In this document: piece by piece, positions 38,020 to 49,225 of the stretch
Numbering within the stretch: the stretch's first letter is position 1
How the letters are laid out: each line of letters begins with the position of its first letter
NCBI RefSeq assembly: GCF_019733395.1
Contig: NZ_JAIHOO010000001.1
Location: forward strand, 2,473,501 to 2,537,500
DNA: 64,000 nucleotides
Direction: 5' to 3'
Origin: Lysobacter sp. BMK333-48F3
GTDB taxonomy: Bacteria > Pseudomonadota > Gammaproteobacteria > Xanthomonadales > Xanthomonadaceae
The notes under the pieces: generated by a model
Told to the model about the DNA's origin: nothing
Database searches by the model: none
Seen by the model: the letters and a program-made list of their open reading frames with translations, nothing else
Made by a program: the position numbers and the translations under genes

Positions 38020-39555
38020 ATGTCCGTAACGCTCGATGCCCGCTCCGCGACCGCGCCCAGCCTGACCCAGGCCTACTGGGACCCGACCGCCTCCGGCGAG
38101 GCCGCCCGGCACGACCAAGCGCCGCTGGCCGAGACCGCGCCGGCTGCCGCACCGACGATGGCCGAAGCGGGCGCGGACGAGGCGGTCGCGATCGACGGCA
38201 ACGCGACCAACCCGCAGCAGCGCAGCGAGGGCCGGACCGCGGACGGCAAGACCGTGCAGATCGACCCGTTGCACCGCGGCGGCGAAGTCGAGATCGCGCG
38301 CGAGCGCACCCTGGCCGACGCCGGCCTCGGCCGCAGCTACGTCAGTACCGATCAGGTCGTGCTCAGCACCGGGGCCAAGAACGATCAGGTGCGCGTCACC
38401 CAGCGCGACGACGGCACCCTCGACGTCGCCGTCAACGGCGAGCGCTACGAACTGCGCCTGGCCGAGAACCAGGAACTCACTATCCGCAGCGGCGCCGGCG
38501 ACGACACCATCGAGGTCGCGCCCAACGTCAAGGTCAACCTGGTGGTCGAGGCCGGCGACGGCGACGATACGATCGCCACCGGGGCGGGCAACGACCGCAT
38601 CGATGCCGGCCTGGGCGACGACACGATCGCCGGCGGCGATGGCCGCGACGACCTGTTCGGCAATGCCGGCGCCGACCGTCTGGAAGCGGGTGCCGGCGAC
38701 GACGTGGTCTACGGCGGCGACGGCGCGGACCAACTGCACGGCGGCGACGGCGTGGATTTCCTCGAGGGCGGCCGCGGCAACGACGCGCTGGCCGGCGACG
38801 CCGGCAAGGACATGCTGTCCGGCGGGCTCGACGACGACAGCTTGCGCGGCGGCGACGGCGACGACGCGGTCTACACCGGCGACGGCCGCGATACGGTCGA
38901 CAACCAGGCCGGCAACGACACCGTTTACGCCCAGCGCGCGGTCGACCTGATCAACGCCGCCAGCGGCGCGCGCAACACCGTGATCAACGTCGAGATCGGC
39001 GCGGCCAAGGGCGTCAGCATCGAAGGCTCGGACGCGTTCAAGCAGCGTGTCGGCGCCGAAATCGACTTCCTGCGCAGCTCGCCGAACGGCCAGCGCATGC
39101 TGGCCGAGTTCGACCGCGCCGCCGCGCGCGGCAACACGGTCACGATCAAGGAACTGGCCAACGAGCAGAACGGCTACGCCCAGACCTTCAGCAACGACGC
39201 CGACATCGTCGCCGGCAAGCCCGGCGCGGGCGGCGACGTGCAGATCAGCTACAACCCGTCCTTCCACATGGACGCGTTCCCGGCCCCGGCGGTGGTGCTC
39301 TACCACGAGATGTCGCACGCCTATAACGGCGTGACCGGCACCTTCCAGCAAGGCACCTACCAGGGCAGCGGCCCGGACAGCGGCCAGGTGCCGAACGCCG
39401 AGCGCCAGGCGGTGGGCCTGGAGACCAGCGCGCCGGCCTACGATTTCGACCGCGATGCGAGCACCCCCAAGACCACGACCAATCCCGATCATCTGACCGA
39501 GAACGGGTTGCGCGGCGAACTCGGCCTGCCCGACCGCCCGAGCTATACGCTCTGA
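38020..39555 (+). CDS. M91-type zinc metallopeptidase with internal RTX calcium-binding repeats
   Basis: The 511-aa product shows no signal peptide. Residues 157-300 contain about ten GGxGxDxhx-like nonapeptides (for example GGDGADQLHGGDGVDFLEGG), which bind calcium and form a beta-roll. The C-terminal 170 residues match the NleD/HopH-type M91 peptidases. The HExxH zinc site is at His429-Glu430-Met-Ser-His433 in VVLYHEMSHAYNGV, a Glu near 461 (PNAERQAVGLE) may be the third ligand, and the family-typical tail NPDHLTENGLRGELGLP follows. Family members are known type III effectors, while RTX repeats usually accompany type I export. AGG lies about 9 nt before the ATG. Confidence 0.85.
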   Translation: MSVTLDARSATAPSLTQAYWDPTASGEAARHDQAPLAETAPAAAPTMAEAGADEAVAIDGNATNPQQRSEGRTADGKTVQIDPLHRGGEVEIARERTLADAGLGRSYVSTDQVVLSTGAKNDQVRVTQRDDGTLDVAVNGERYELRLAENQELTIRSGAGDDTIEVAPNVKVNLVVEAGDGDDTIATGAGNDRIDAGLGDDTIAGGDGRDDLFGNAGADRLEAGAGDDVVYGGDGADQLHGGDGVDFLEGGRGNDALAGDAGKDMLSGGLDDDSLRGGDGDDAVYTGDGRDTVDNQAGNDTVYAQRAVDLINAASGARNTVINVEIGAAKGVSIEGSDAFKQRVGAEIDFLRSSPNGQRMLAEFDRAAARGNTVTIKELANEQNGYAQTFSNDADIVAGKPGAGGDVQISYNPSFHMDAFPAPAVVLYHEMSHAYNGVTGTFQQGTYQGSGPDSGQVPNAERQAVGLETSAPAYDFDRDASTPKTTTNPDHLTENGLRGELGLPDRPSYTL

Positions 39556-39568
39556 GCCGGGTCCCAAT

Positions 39569-39594
39569 GAGCTCAATTGAGCTCAATTGAGCTC
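39569..39594. repeat. 26-bp perfect palindrome GAGCTC-AATT triplet
   Basis: Three GAGCTC units are separated by AATT. The sequence equals its own reverse complement over 26 bp. It starts 13 bp after the M91 stop codon. It could fold as hairpins in RNA or cruciform DNA, or bind a dimeric protein at two registers 10 bp apart. Confidence 0.8.
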
Positions 39595-39800
39595 GACTAG
39601 GCTCGATCGGCGCGCCGGGTAGCGGCCCGAGCGGGCGCGGCCGAGCTCGGTTTGCGGCCGCGAGTGGGGCGGGATCGCCGCGATGGCGGGAGGTCCCGCC
39701 GTCGTCGGCCGGCAGCGGCTCGCTGGCCCGAGGTTAAGGGCCGGCGGGCGATGCTCGCCGGGTCCCGCCGCGCAGGGCCCGCAGCGCTTGTGGAGAGGCC

Positions 39801-40493
39801 ATGTCACCATCCCGCACCATTCGCCGGTTCGCCCGCTACGCGGCATGGGCCGTCTGTGCCACCGCCAGCGTGGCCGCCGCCCACGCCCAGGAGCCCGTCG
39901 CCGCCGTGAGCGCATCCACCGTCAGCACTGGGACTCCCCGCAGCGAGGCCGGCACCGAGATTGCCGGCGAAGGCGTGCGCCTGCACGCCGGCTTCGTCTT
40001 CGACCCGGTCCGGCGCACCCTGCGGGTCGACTACCGCCTGCGCAATACCGGCCCGGCGCCGCTGGCGGTGTTCGACCGCGGCGATCGCCATGCCGTCGCC
40101 AGCGGCCGCCTGCCCTTGGGAGCGATCGCCGAGCCGACGGTGCAGACCCTCGGCGACGACCTGGTATTGAGCCATGTCGCCTTGCCCTTGCCGCATCCGG
40201 CGCCGGTATCGCCGCCGACGCCGCTGGCGCGCCGGTTGGCGCCGGGCGCCGAGTCGGCGGCGCAGTTCGAGTTCGCCTTGCCCGGCCTGCAGACGCCGCG
40301 GCGCCTGCGCTGGTGCCTGGGCGTGGCCGGCTTCGACGAGCAGCGCTTCAGCGCGCCGCAACGGGTCGGCGAGATCGAGCTCTGGCGCGCTTCGTTCGCG
40401 TTGGCGCAGAGCCAGCAGCGCTTGTGCACGCCGTGGTTCGACCTGGCGACGGCGCGGTTCGCAAGCGAGCGACGGGCGGAGAGGAACGGGTAA
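39801..40493 (+). CDS. Secreted protein of unknown function
   Basis: The 230-aa product has a signal peptide (MSPSRTIRRFARYAAWAVCATASVAAAHA, cleavage near residue 29). The mature part has alternating beta-like segments such as LRVDYRLRNTGPAPLAVFD, resembling an immunoglobulin-like fold, and three cysteines. No family is recognised. It converges on hppA, with 96 bp between the stops, and lies about 245 bp after the M91 gene, without obvious co-transcription. Confidence 0.7.
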   Translation: MSPSRTIRRFARYAAWAVCATASVAAAHAQEPVAAVSASTVSTGTPRSEAGTEIAGEGVRLHAGFVFDPVRRTLRVDYRLRNTGPAPLAVFDRGDRHAVASGRLPLGAIAEPTVQTLGDDLVLSHVALPLPHPAPVSPPTPLARRLAPGAESAAQFEFALPGLQTPRRLRWCLGVAGFDEQRFSAPQRVGEIELWRASFALAQSQQRLCTPWFDLATARFASERRAERNG

Positions 40494-40589
40494 CCGGCAC
40501 CGCTCGGCGATCGGCCGCTCCGGCTTCTGCCTTGCGCAAACGACGACGGCGGCCGCAGCCGCCGTCGTCGTCGTTGCAGCGAACGAGCC

Positions 40590-43097
<2,508 letters not shown>

Positions 43098-43704
43098 GAA
43101 CCCCTCCCCGAAAGTAGAAGTGGACATCACAGGACAACAGGTCGATCGGTTTTGCCGCGGGCTGCGCGTGGGGCGATTCCGCGGATCGCGTCGTGCGCTG
43201 CAGGTGCTGCATTGCAGCGACGCCGTGTTGCGGACACGGCGTCTTCGCGACTATCGCATAGGGGCCGGTAGGGCGAAACCTCGCTGCGCGCAGGCCTTCG
43301 CCGCGCGCCCGCAAGCGGCTGCGACCCCAGTCACGGATCGGTCGCGCGGCGCACGGATGCGGACGCTGCATGCGCGGGCCCGCGACCGCGCGCGTAAGCG
43401 CGGCCGGGACCTGCTCGAGCGGAACTAATGTGCCGATGCACTCGCGGTGCGCGCGGGCGGTGGTGTCGCGGCCCGGGCCTGCGTCGCCAGCGGTCATGCC
43501 GCGCCGGGTCGTGTCCTGGCGGAACCGTTCAGACGAGGCTCGGGCTCGGTTCGCCGCGGCCACGGCCCATGCGCGGGGAGCGAGCGCGGCCGGCAGCGCA
43601 GCATCCACGCCCGGATAGGCATGCCGGACGGGCGTGCCGGGGCGGCCGGGACCGGTTCAGCCGCTGCGTGCCAGTCTGCCGGCCTGAACCGAACGGAGCC
43701 GACG
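43098..43704. other. Non-coding region upstream of hppA and of the secreted gene
   Basis: About 600 bp between divergent genes. It holds the hairpin at 43219-43243 and otherwise only overlapping Arg/Ala-rich frames that look like composition artefacts. Confidence 0.55.
43219..43243. repeat. Perfect inverted repeat upstream of hppA
   Basis: GACGCCGTGT, a 5-bp spacer, then ACACGGCGTC. It lies about 120 bp upstream of the hppA start and could be an operator or an mRNA hairpin. Nearby CTGCAGGTGCTGCATTGCAG forms another small inverted repeat. Confidence 0.6.
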
Positions 43705-44223
43705 ATGCGACGCGTCCTGATCGCTTCCCTGCTGTGCACCGGCCTGGCCGGCGGCGCCCATGCCGCCAGCGAGCCGACCCCCGAAATCAAGCGCGCGCCG
43801 GTGCCGGCGCAGGCGGCGGGCCGGGTGCACACGCTGCGCCAGATCCCTGAAGCCTGCGCGCGCATCGAGGGCCTGTTCACCGGCCAGGCGGCCGAGCCCT
43901 ACAAATTCGCGGTCGTGCGCACCAGCCCCAATTGCCAGCCGCGCGCGCGTTTCGTCGATGCGGCCAAGGCGCAGCCGTCGGAGCAGGCGGGCTGGAAGTT
44001 CAACGACCTGATCCGGGTGCCGAACGCGGCCTGCCCGCAGCAGCAGGCGGTGCTGCGGATCTGGCGCAAGCCGGCCGCGGCGGCGCCGCCGCAGTTGGAC
44101 GCGCAGGGCCGTTCGCGCCTGTACCTGCAGGACGAAAAGCAGAAGGCCAGCGCCGCCCAACTGGCGGCGATCCCGATGTTCGCCGCGTCGATGAAGGTCG
44201 AAGGCCAGGCCTGCGGTTCCTGA
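43705..44223 (+). CDS. Secreted protein of unknown function
   Basis: The 172-aa product has a signal peptide (MRRVLIASLLCTGLAGGAHAA, cleavage near residue 20). The mature part has cysteines in EACARIEG, SPNCQPRARF, NAACPQQQ and GQACGS, which may form two disulfides. No known domain is recognised. A GGAG lies 7 nt before the ATG. It converges on the next gene across a terminator-like hairpin. Confidence 0.72.
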   Translation: MRRVLIASLLCTGLAGGAHAASEPTPEIKRAPVPAQAAGRVHTLRQIPEACARIEGLFTGQAAEPYKFAVVRTSPNCQPRARFVDAAKAQPSEQAGWKFNDLIRVPNAACPQQQAVLRIWRKPAAAAPPQLDAQGRSRLYLQDEKQKASAAQLAAIPMFAASMKVEGQACGS

Positions 44224-44247
44224 GCGCGTCGCGCCGGCGGAAAAACG

Positions 44248-44273
44248 AAAGGGGCCGCGAATGCGGCCCCTTT
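44248..44273. terminator. Bidirectional terminator between convergent secreted-protein genes
   Basis: An 11-bp stem (AAAGGGGCCGC with GCGGCCCCTTT) with the loop GAAT. The minus-strand side continues CGTTTTT, which gives a T-run for the gene at 44296. Confidence 0.85.
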
Positions 44274-44295
44274 GCGTTGCGGCGGTCGGCGCGGC

Positions 44296-45102
44296 TTACT
44301 TGGCCGTGCGGCAGTTGCTGATGATCACGGCGCGGTTGCTGGGCTGGTAATCGGCGAAGGTGCCGATCAGATCCAGCTTGTCGCCCTTGCGCAAGCCCAG
44401 TGCATAGCCGCGCTGGTCCTTGGCCATGCGGCACATCACCCGGGTGAAGATGATCTTGTCCGACTCGCTGGCGACGAAGCCCGGCAGGAGCGATGGCGTC
44501 ATGTCGTAGAACACGTCCATGCCGCTGCTGCTGGAGTCCGAGCCGAGGAAATAACCGCTGATGCGGTAAGTCTTGCCCTTGAAGCGCGAGTCGATCAGGC
44601 CGGCGTTGTCGTCCAGGGTCTGAGTGACCTGGTCGCCGAGCTTGATCGCCGAAATCGCGATCGGCTTGACGTTGCTGGCGCTCTTGGTGACCGGCGCCTT
44701 GCCGGCCTTGAGCTGGTACAGCATCTTGCACATCGAGGTCTTGATCGAGTCCGCGCTGGCCAGCGAGCCGCGGCGGGTCTTGAGCAGCATCTTGGTCTCG
44801 CCGCCCGCGGCGGCGGTGAAATAGACCTGCAGGCCGCGGTGGGCGACGTTCGGGCTGACTTCCAGCAGCATCGAGCCGGCGTCGACGCTCTCGTCGATGA
44901 TGTTCATGCCGTCTTCGATCGCGATGTTGTGCATCTGCGCGATCGCGCTGGGCACGGCCAGGCCGGGCACTTTCAGCGTGGTGGAATACTCGGTGCCCTT
45001 GAGCGGGTTGCCGGATTTGGTGAAGTTGTCCTCGCACTGGCCGGCCAGGGCCGAAGCGGAGGGAAGCAACAGGGCGAACAGCGTCAGCAACTTGCCTTTC
45101 AC
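44296..45102 (-). CDS. Secreted protein of unknown function
   Basis: The 268-aa product has a signal peptide (MKGKLLTLFALLLPSASALAG, cleavage near residue 21). The mature part includes two lysine-rich central turns and a C-terminal beta-rich region resembling an OB-like fold (YRISGYFLGSDSSSSGMDVF ... DKLDLIGTFADYQPSNRAVI). Cysteines near 23, 124, 225 and 264 could pair. No function is recognised. A possible promoter lies in the 226-bp gap upstream, but I cannot define it. Confidence 0.72.
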   Translation of the reverse strand: MKGKLLTLFALLLPSASALAGQCEDNFTKSGNPLKGTEYSTTLKVPGLAVPSAIAQMHNIAIEDGMNIIDESVDAGSMLLEVSPNVAHRGLQVYFTAAAGGETKMLLKTRRGSLASADSIKTSMCKMLYQLKAGKAPVTKSASNVKPIAISAIKLGDQVTQTLDDNAGLIDSRFKGKTYRISGYFLGSDSSSSGMDVFYDMTPSLLPGFVASESDKIIFTRVMCRMAKDQRGYALGLRKGDKLDLIGTFADYQPSNRAVIISNCRTAK

Positions 45103-45328
45103 GAAGGCCTCCTTGTATGTCGAAACGGCATCCGTGCGTTCCGCCGTCGATTCGCATGAACGCGCGCGCCGGCAGATTGCCGCAATCGCCGAGTCGAATC
45201 AACGGGTTTTGAGACCGTCGTATGCGCCTGTGCGCCGAAGCTCGGACGCAGCGCACACCTTGTCATGGTTCCGTCGCCGACGGCGCGCGCCTGAACGGAC
45301 GCCGGACCGGCGTCCGCCGCAGCGCGGC

Positions 45329-45769
45329 TCAGCAGCCCGGCGCGTCCTCGTAGCGGCGCTGCATTTCCTCCGGCGTCACCTGTTCGATGCTGTGGCCGAT
45401 GTTCCAGCGGTGGCCGAACGGGTCGATCACGGTGCCGGAGCGCTCGCCGTAGAAATGGTCGCGCGGCGCCATCGCCAGGCGCGCGCCGGCGGCGACCGCG
45501 CGCGCGATCACTTCGTCGGCGTCGTCGACGTGCAGGTGCAGGCTGTGGCTGTGGCCGCGCGCGGGATCGGGCCGGCGCACGTCGATTTCCGGGAACTCTT
45601 CGCACAGCATCAAGGTGGTGCCGGCGAAATCCAGCTCGACGTGGCCGACCCGGCCGCCCGGCTCGACCAGGCGGAACTTCTCGGTCGCGCCGAACGCATG
45701 GCCGTAGAACGCGATCGCGGCGCGCGCGTCGGCGACGCAAAGGTAGGGGAACAGTTCGTGCACGGCCAT
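45329..45769 (-). CDS. VOC-family protein (glyoxalase/PhnB-like)
   Basis: The 146-aa product has ELFPYLCVADARAAIAFYGH at the N terminus, ARGHSHSLHLHVDDADEVIA in the middle, and GERSGTVIDPFGHRWNIGHS near the C terminus. This is typical of the PhnB/YdcE-like subgroup of VOC proteins. I start at 45769, where CGGAG lies upstream, rather than at the Met 11 codons earlier. It follows the AraC gene at 45891 on the same strand by 121 bp. The substrate is unknown. Confidence 0.8.
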   Translation of the reverse strand: MAVHELFPYLCVADARAAIAFYGHAFGATEKFRLVEPGGRVGHVELDFAGTTLMLCEEFPEIDVRRPDPARGHSHSLHLHVDDADEVIARAVAAGARLAMAPRDHFYGERSGTVIDPFGHRWNIGHSIEQVTPEEMQRRYEDAPGC

Positions 45770-45890
45770 GGCGGACTCCGGTGGCGGAAGCGGGTGGGAC
45801 AAACGGTGCGCACAGCATGCGGCCGGGCGAGGCGGCCGGATTGGACGAAATTGACCGGGACGGGACGCACCGATCCGGGCCCCGCCCGGT

Positions 45891-46733
45891 TCAGTCGACC
45901 GGCAGGTGATGCGGCGAGCGCACGCCGGCGGCGAGATAGCGGCCCGGGCTGACCCCGGCGAACTCGCGGAACTCGCGGATCAGATGCGACTGGTCGGCAT
46001 AGCCCGTGGCCAGGGCCAGGTCGGCCCAGTCGGGAGCGGGCAGGGCGCGCAAGCGTTCCAGCAGGCGGCGGAAGCGCTGCACCCGCGCGTAGCGCTTCGG
46101 CGACAGGCCGGTGGCGTCGCGGAAACCGGCGATGAAATGGCGGTGGCTGGATCCGCTGCCGGCGGCCATCGCCGCCACCGCCGCCGGTTCGCGCTGCAGA
46201 CGCTGCGCGGCCAGGGCGATCTGCGGGTCGAGCCGGCGCAACGGGCGCAGGCGTTCGAGCAGGAAGCGCTCGAACACGACGCGGCGGCGCTCGGGATCGG
46301 CGCAGGCGGAAAGGCGCTGATACAAGGCCTGCGCCGGCGCGCCGCACAGGTCCTGCAAGTCGACGTGCTGGCCGGCCAACTCGGCCGCCGATACGCCGAA
46401 CAAGGCCATCGCCGCGCCCGGGCGCAGCACCGCGCCGACCGAGGCCGCCGGTTGCGACAGGTCCTTGATGCAGTATCCGCTGCGCACGCCGGCCAGGGTC
46501 GCTGGGCCGAATGCGCGGCCGCGGCGGTCGGCGGCGTCGGCGTACAGGCGCAAAGGCGGCCCGTCCAGCCGCACCACCAGGTGCATCGCGCCGCTGGGCA
46601 GCGAGTGCTCGCGCGCGGCCGCTGCGGTCCGCTCCGGGCGCGCGCAGGACCAGACGCCTTCGATCCAGGGCCGCAGCGCCGCGTGCGCAGGCGCTGCCGG
46701 TGCCGCCGCCGCGGTGGCAGCGCCCGGTGTCAT
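45891..46733 (-). CDS. AraC-family regulator with N-terminal DUF6597-like domain
   Basis: The 280-aa product has an N-terminal domain (residues 1-165) with PWIEGVWSC near 22 and SLPSGAMHLVVRLDG near 45. A C-terminal AraC domain follows (about 185-270), with GSSHRHFIAGFRDATGLSPK and DWADLALATGYADQSHLIRE. The N terminus resembles regulators of unknown ligand. The start overlaps the stop of the upstream unknown secreted-protein gene by 4 bp (ATGA), so they form one operon, and the VOC gene follows. Confidence 0.82.
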   Translation of the reverse strand: MTPGAATAAAAPAAPAHAALRPWIEGVWSCARPERTAAAAREHSLPSGAMHLVVRLDGPPLRLYADAADRRGRAFGPATLAGVRSGYCIKDLSQPAASVGAVLRPGAAMALFGVSAAELAGQHVDLQDLCGAPAQALYQRLSACADPERRRVVFERFLLERLRPLRRLDPQIALAAQRLQREPAAVAAMAAGSGSSHRHFIAGFRDATGLSPKRYARVQRFRRLLERLRALPAPDWADLALATGYADQSHLIREFREFAGVSPGRYLAAGVRSPHHLPVD

Positions 46734-47728
46734 GGGTTCGGTCCCGGCGGCAGTTGCGCCTGTCGGCAGTACGCGGTCGAGCCGCCGGTTTCGTAATCGC
46801 GGACCAGGCCGTCGCGGACCAGGAAGCGCACCGAGCAACGCCCGGACGGCGCCGTGCCGTCGGCGACGATCACGTAGTCCAGCCAACGCGCGTCGGCCTC
46901 CTCGCGATAGGCCTTGGGCTCGCCCCAGGCGCCGACCAGCAACTGCACCGGCGCTTCGATCCACTGTTCCAAAGCCGGCGCCGGCGTCTGCGCGCGCCGC
47001 TCGGCTTCGCGCATGGCCAGCGCGGCCTGCTCGCTGGCGTCCTGCTCTTGCTCCTGCAGGCTGCTGCGCAACCGTTCCATGCTGCGCGACAACTGGCCCA
47101 TGGCCTCGTCGATCTTCTGTTCCTGGACCTGCACCGCGGCTTCGCTGCGCTCGCCGGTGTAGGGCGGGCGGCGGCCGTCGGGCCATTGCTCGGCCCAGGT
47201 CCGGTCGACCGCTTCGAGCAGGCCGATCGGTTCGGCCAGGGCCTGCATGCCGTGCGCGGCGTCGCGCGCCGCGGGCTCGCAGGCGAAGCGTTGCGCCTGC
47301 CGCTGCCAGCCGGCGGACGGCGGCGCCCAATCCTGGGGCGGCAGGATCCGCCGGGTGTCGTCGCGCAGATGCGCCTCGCTGGCGACCACCCGCACCCGGC
47401 CGGCCGCGCAGTCGACCTGCAACTCGTGGATCAGTTTGTCCGGCGCGCCGCGGTGTTCGCGCACTTCGATCAGTTGCAGGCTGCGCGGCGCCGCGGCGCG
47501 GGCGGCCTCGGCCGCGTCGGGCCCTTGTTCGAACAGCAGCTTGGTCTGCTGTTCCAGCGCGAGCACCGGTTCGACCGAGCCGGTGTCGGCGTAGATCAGG
47601 CTGCGCTTGGGCTTGGCGCCTTCGCGGTGGATCACATAGCTGTCGCCGGCCGCGGCCGGGGCGGCGATCAGCGCCAGCGCGAGGGCGGCAGTCCAGGGCA
47701 GGCGCGGGCGGGACGTTCCGGATTCCAT
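46730..47728 (-). CDS. Secreted protein of unknown function with coiled-coil segment
   Basis: The 332-aa product has a signal peptide (MESGTSRPRLPWTAALALALIAAPAAAGD, cleavage near residue 27). A Glu/Gln-rich helical stretch near 205-245 (QVQEQKIDEAMGQLSRSMER) is probably coiled coil. The C-terminal ~80 residues (APVQLLVGAWGEPKAYREEA) resemble the SmpA/OmlA type of small outer-membrane domain. It is coupled to the AraC gene by a 4-bp overlap and follows the PFK gene by 62 bp, so it may belong to the same transcript as PFK. Confidence 0.7.
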   Translation of the reverse strand: MESGTSRPRLPWTAALALALIAAPAAAGDSYVIHREGAKPKRSLIYADTGSVEPVLALEQQTKLLFEQGPDAAEAARAAAPRSLQLIEVREHRGAPDKLIHELQVDCAAGRVRVVASEAHLRDDTRRILPPQDWAPPSAGWQRQAQRFACEPAARDAAHGMQALAEPIGLLEAVDRTWAEQWPDGRRPPYTGERSEAAVQVQEQKIDEAMGQLSRSMERLRSSLQEQEQDASEQAALAMREAERRAQTPAPALEQWIEAPVQLLVGAWGEPKAYREEADARWLDYVIVADGTAPSGRCSVRFLVRDGLVRDYETGGSTAYCRQAQLPPGPNP

Positions 47729-47790
47729 TCGAACGGGTCCTGATGGGGGCGGCGGGGAAGGGCGCTGGCGCCGCCGCAGCGGCGCCGCGC

Positions 47791-49047
47791 TCAGCCTTCG
47801 TAGGCCGGCAGCTTGGGTTTTACCGCGAGGTTCTTCAGCGTTACGTACTTGGGCAGGCCGTCGCGGCCGTACGGCGGCGGCGCCTCGCCGCGGATCAGCG
47901 GTTCCAGGTAGCGGCGCGCGCTGGCGGTGATGCCGTAGCCGTCCTTGCGGATGAAACCGGCCGGCATCTTCTTCTCGTGGTTGGCGACCTTGTCCAGCGC
48001 GACCGGCTCGACCTTCCAGCGGTACGGCGCCTGCGAGGTGCGCACGATCGCCGGCATCACCGCGTTGCGGCCCTTCAGCGCCAGCTCGACCGCGGCCTTG
48101 CCGACCGCACGGGCCTGCTCGACGTCGGTCTTGGAGGCCAGGTGGCGGGCCGAGCGCTGCAGGTAGTCGGGCAGGGTCCAGTGGACCTTGTAGCCCAGCG
48201 CGTCCTTGACCCGCCCGGCCAGGTGCGAGGCGACCCCGCCGAGCTGGGTGTGGCCGAACGAGTCCTTGCCGCCGCCGGCGTCGGCGACGAAGCGCCCGTC
48301 GGCGGTCTGGATGCCCTCGCTGGCGACCACCACGCAGTAGCCGACCCGTTCCACCGTGGCCTGCACCTTGGCGAAGAAATCGGCCTCGTCGAACGGCCGC
48401 TCGGGGAACAGGATCAGGTGCGGGGCCGCGTCCGGGCCCTCGCCGGCCAGGCCGGCGGCGGCGGCCAGCCAGCCGGCGTGGCGGCCCATGGCCTCGTAGA
48501 CGAAGACCTTGGTCGAGGTCTCGGCCATCGCCGCTACGTCCAGGGCCGCCTCGCGCACCGACACCGCGGTGTACTTGGCGGCCGAGCCGAAGCCCGGGCA
48601 GCAGTCGGTCACCGCCAGGTCGTTGTCGACCGTCTTGGGCACCCCGACGCAGGTCAGCGGGTAGCCGAATTCGGCCGCCAGGCGCGAGACCTTGAGCGCG
48701 GTGTCGGCCGAGTCGTTGCCGCCGTTGTAGAGGAACCAGCGCACGTCGTGGGCCCGCAGCACCGCCAGCAGGCGCTCGTAGCGGGCCCGGTCGGCCTCCA
48801 GCGACTTGAGCTTGAGCCGGCAGGAGCCGAAGGCCCCGCCGGGGGTATGGCCGAGGGCGCGGATCGCCGCGGCCGACTCCTTGGAGGTGTCGATCAGCTC
48901 CTCGCGCAGGGCGCCGAGGATGCCGTTGCGGGCCGCCAGGACCTTGACCTTGCGGGCCCGGGCGGTCTCGATGACCGCGGCGGCGGTGGCGTTGATGACG
49001 GCGGTCACGCCGCCGGACTGTGCGTACAGCAGGGTTCCTTGGGGCAT
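47791..49047 (-). CDS. pfp: Phosphofructokinase, pyrophosphate-dependent type
   Basis: Converts fructose-6-phosphate to fructose-1,6-bisphosphate. The 418-aa product begins MPQGTLLYAQSGGVTAVINA. It carries YNGGNDSADTAL near residue 118 and PKTVDNDLAV near 141, and EAMGRHAGWLAAA near 186. Lys in PKTVDND, where ATP enzymes have Gly (PGTIDND), points to pyrophosphate as donor, as in Xanthomonas. The Asn in GGNDS instead of the usual GGDDS is noteworthy. I start at 49047. With ppa and hppA in this window it suggests pyrophosphate-linked glycolysis. Confidence 0.9.
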   Translation of the reverse strand: MPQGTLLYAQSGGVTAVINATAAAVIETARARKVKVLAARNGILGALREELIDTSKESAAAIRALGHTPGGAFGSCRLKLKSLEADRARYERLLAVLRAHDVRWFLYNGGNDSADTALKVSRLAAEFGYPLTCVGVPKTVDNDLAVTDCCPGFGSAAKYTAVSVREAALDVAAMAETSTKVFVYEAMGRHAGWLAAAAGLAGEGPDAAPHLILFPERPFDEADFFAKVQATVERVGYCVVVASEGIQTADGRFVADAGGGKDSFGHTQLGGVASHLAGRVKDALGYKVHWTLPDYLQRSARHLASKTDVEQARAVGKAAVELALKGRNAVMPAIVRTSQAPYRWKVEPVALDKVANHEKKMPAGFIRKDGYGITASARRYLEPLIRGEAPPPYGRDGLPKYVTLKNLAVKPKLPAYEG

Positions 49048-49225
49048 GGGGGTTCCAGAGATTTGCGCCGGAGTGCGGTAAGCTGGCCGCAATTTTCCGC
49101 CCGGCGGGTGGTCGGCCGCTTCCGAGTGTAGCGCCGCCCCGCGAACTGGCCAGCCTGGGGCTGGCCCGGGCCTGGTCCGGCGCAGGGCGCCGGGCGCGGT
49201 TTCATGTGTCTTAGGAGCGATGTTG

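Noticed and set aside
49220..49225. First ATG of adk.
   Set aside because: The AGGAG would be only 2 nt away; the next ATG has ideal spacing and gives the standard N terminus.
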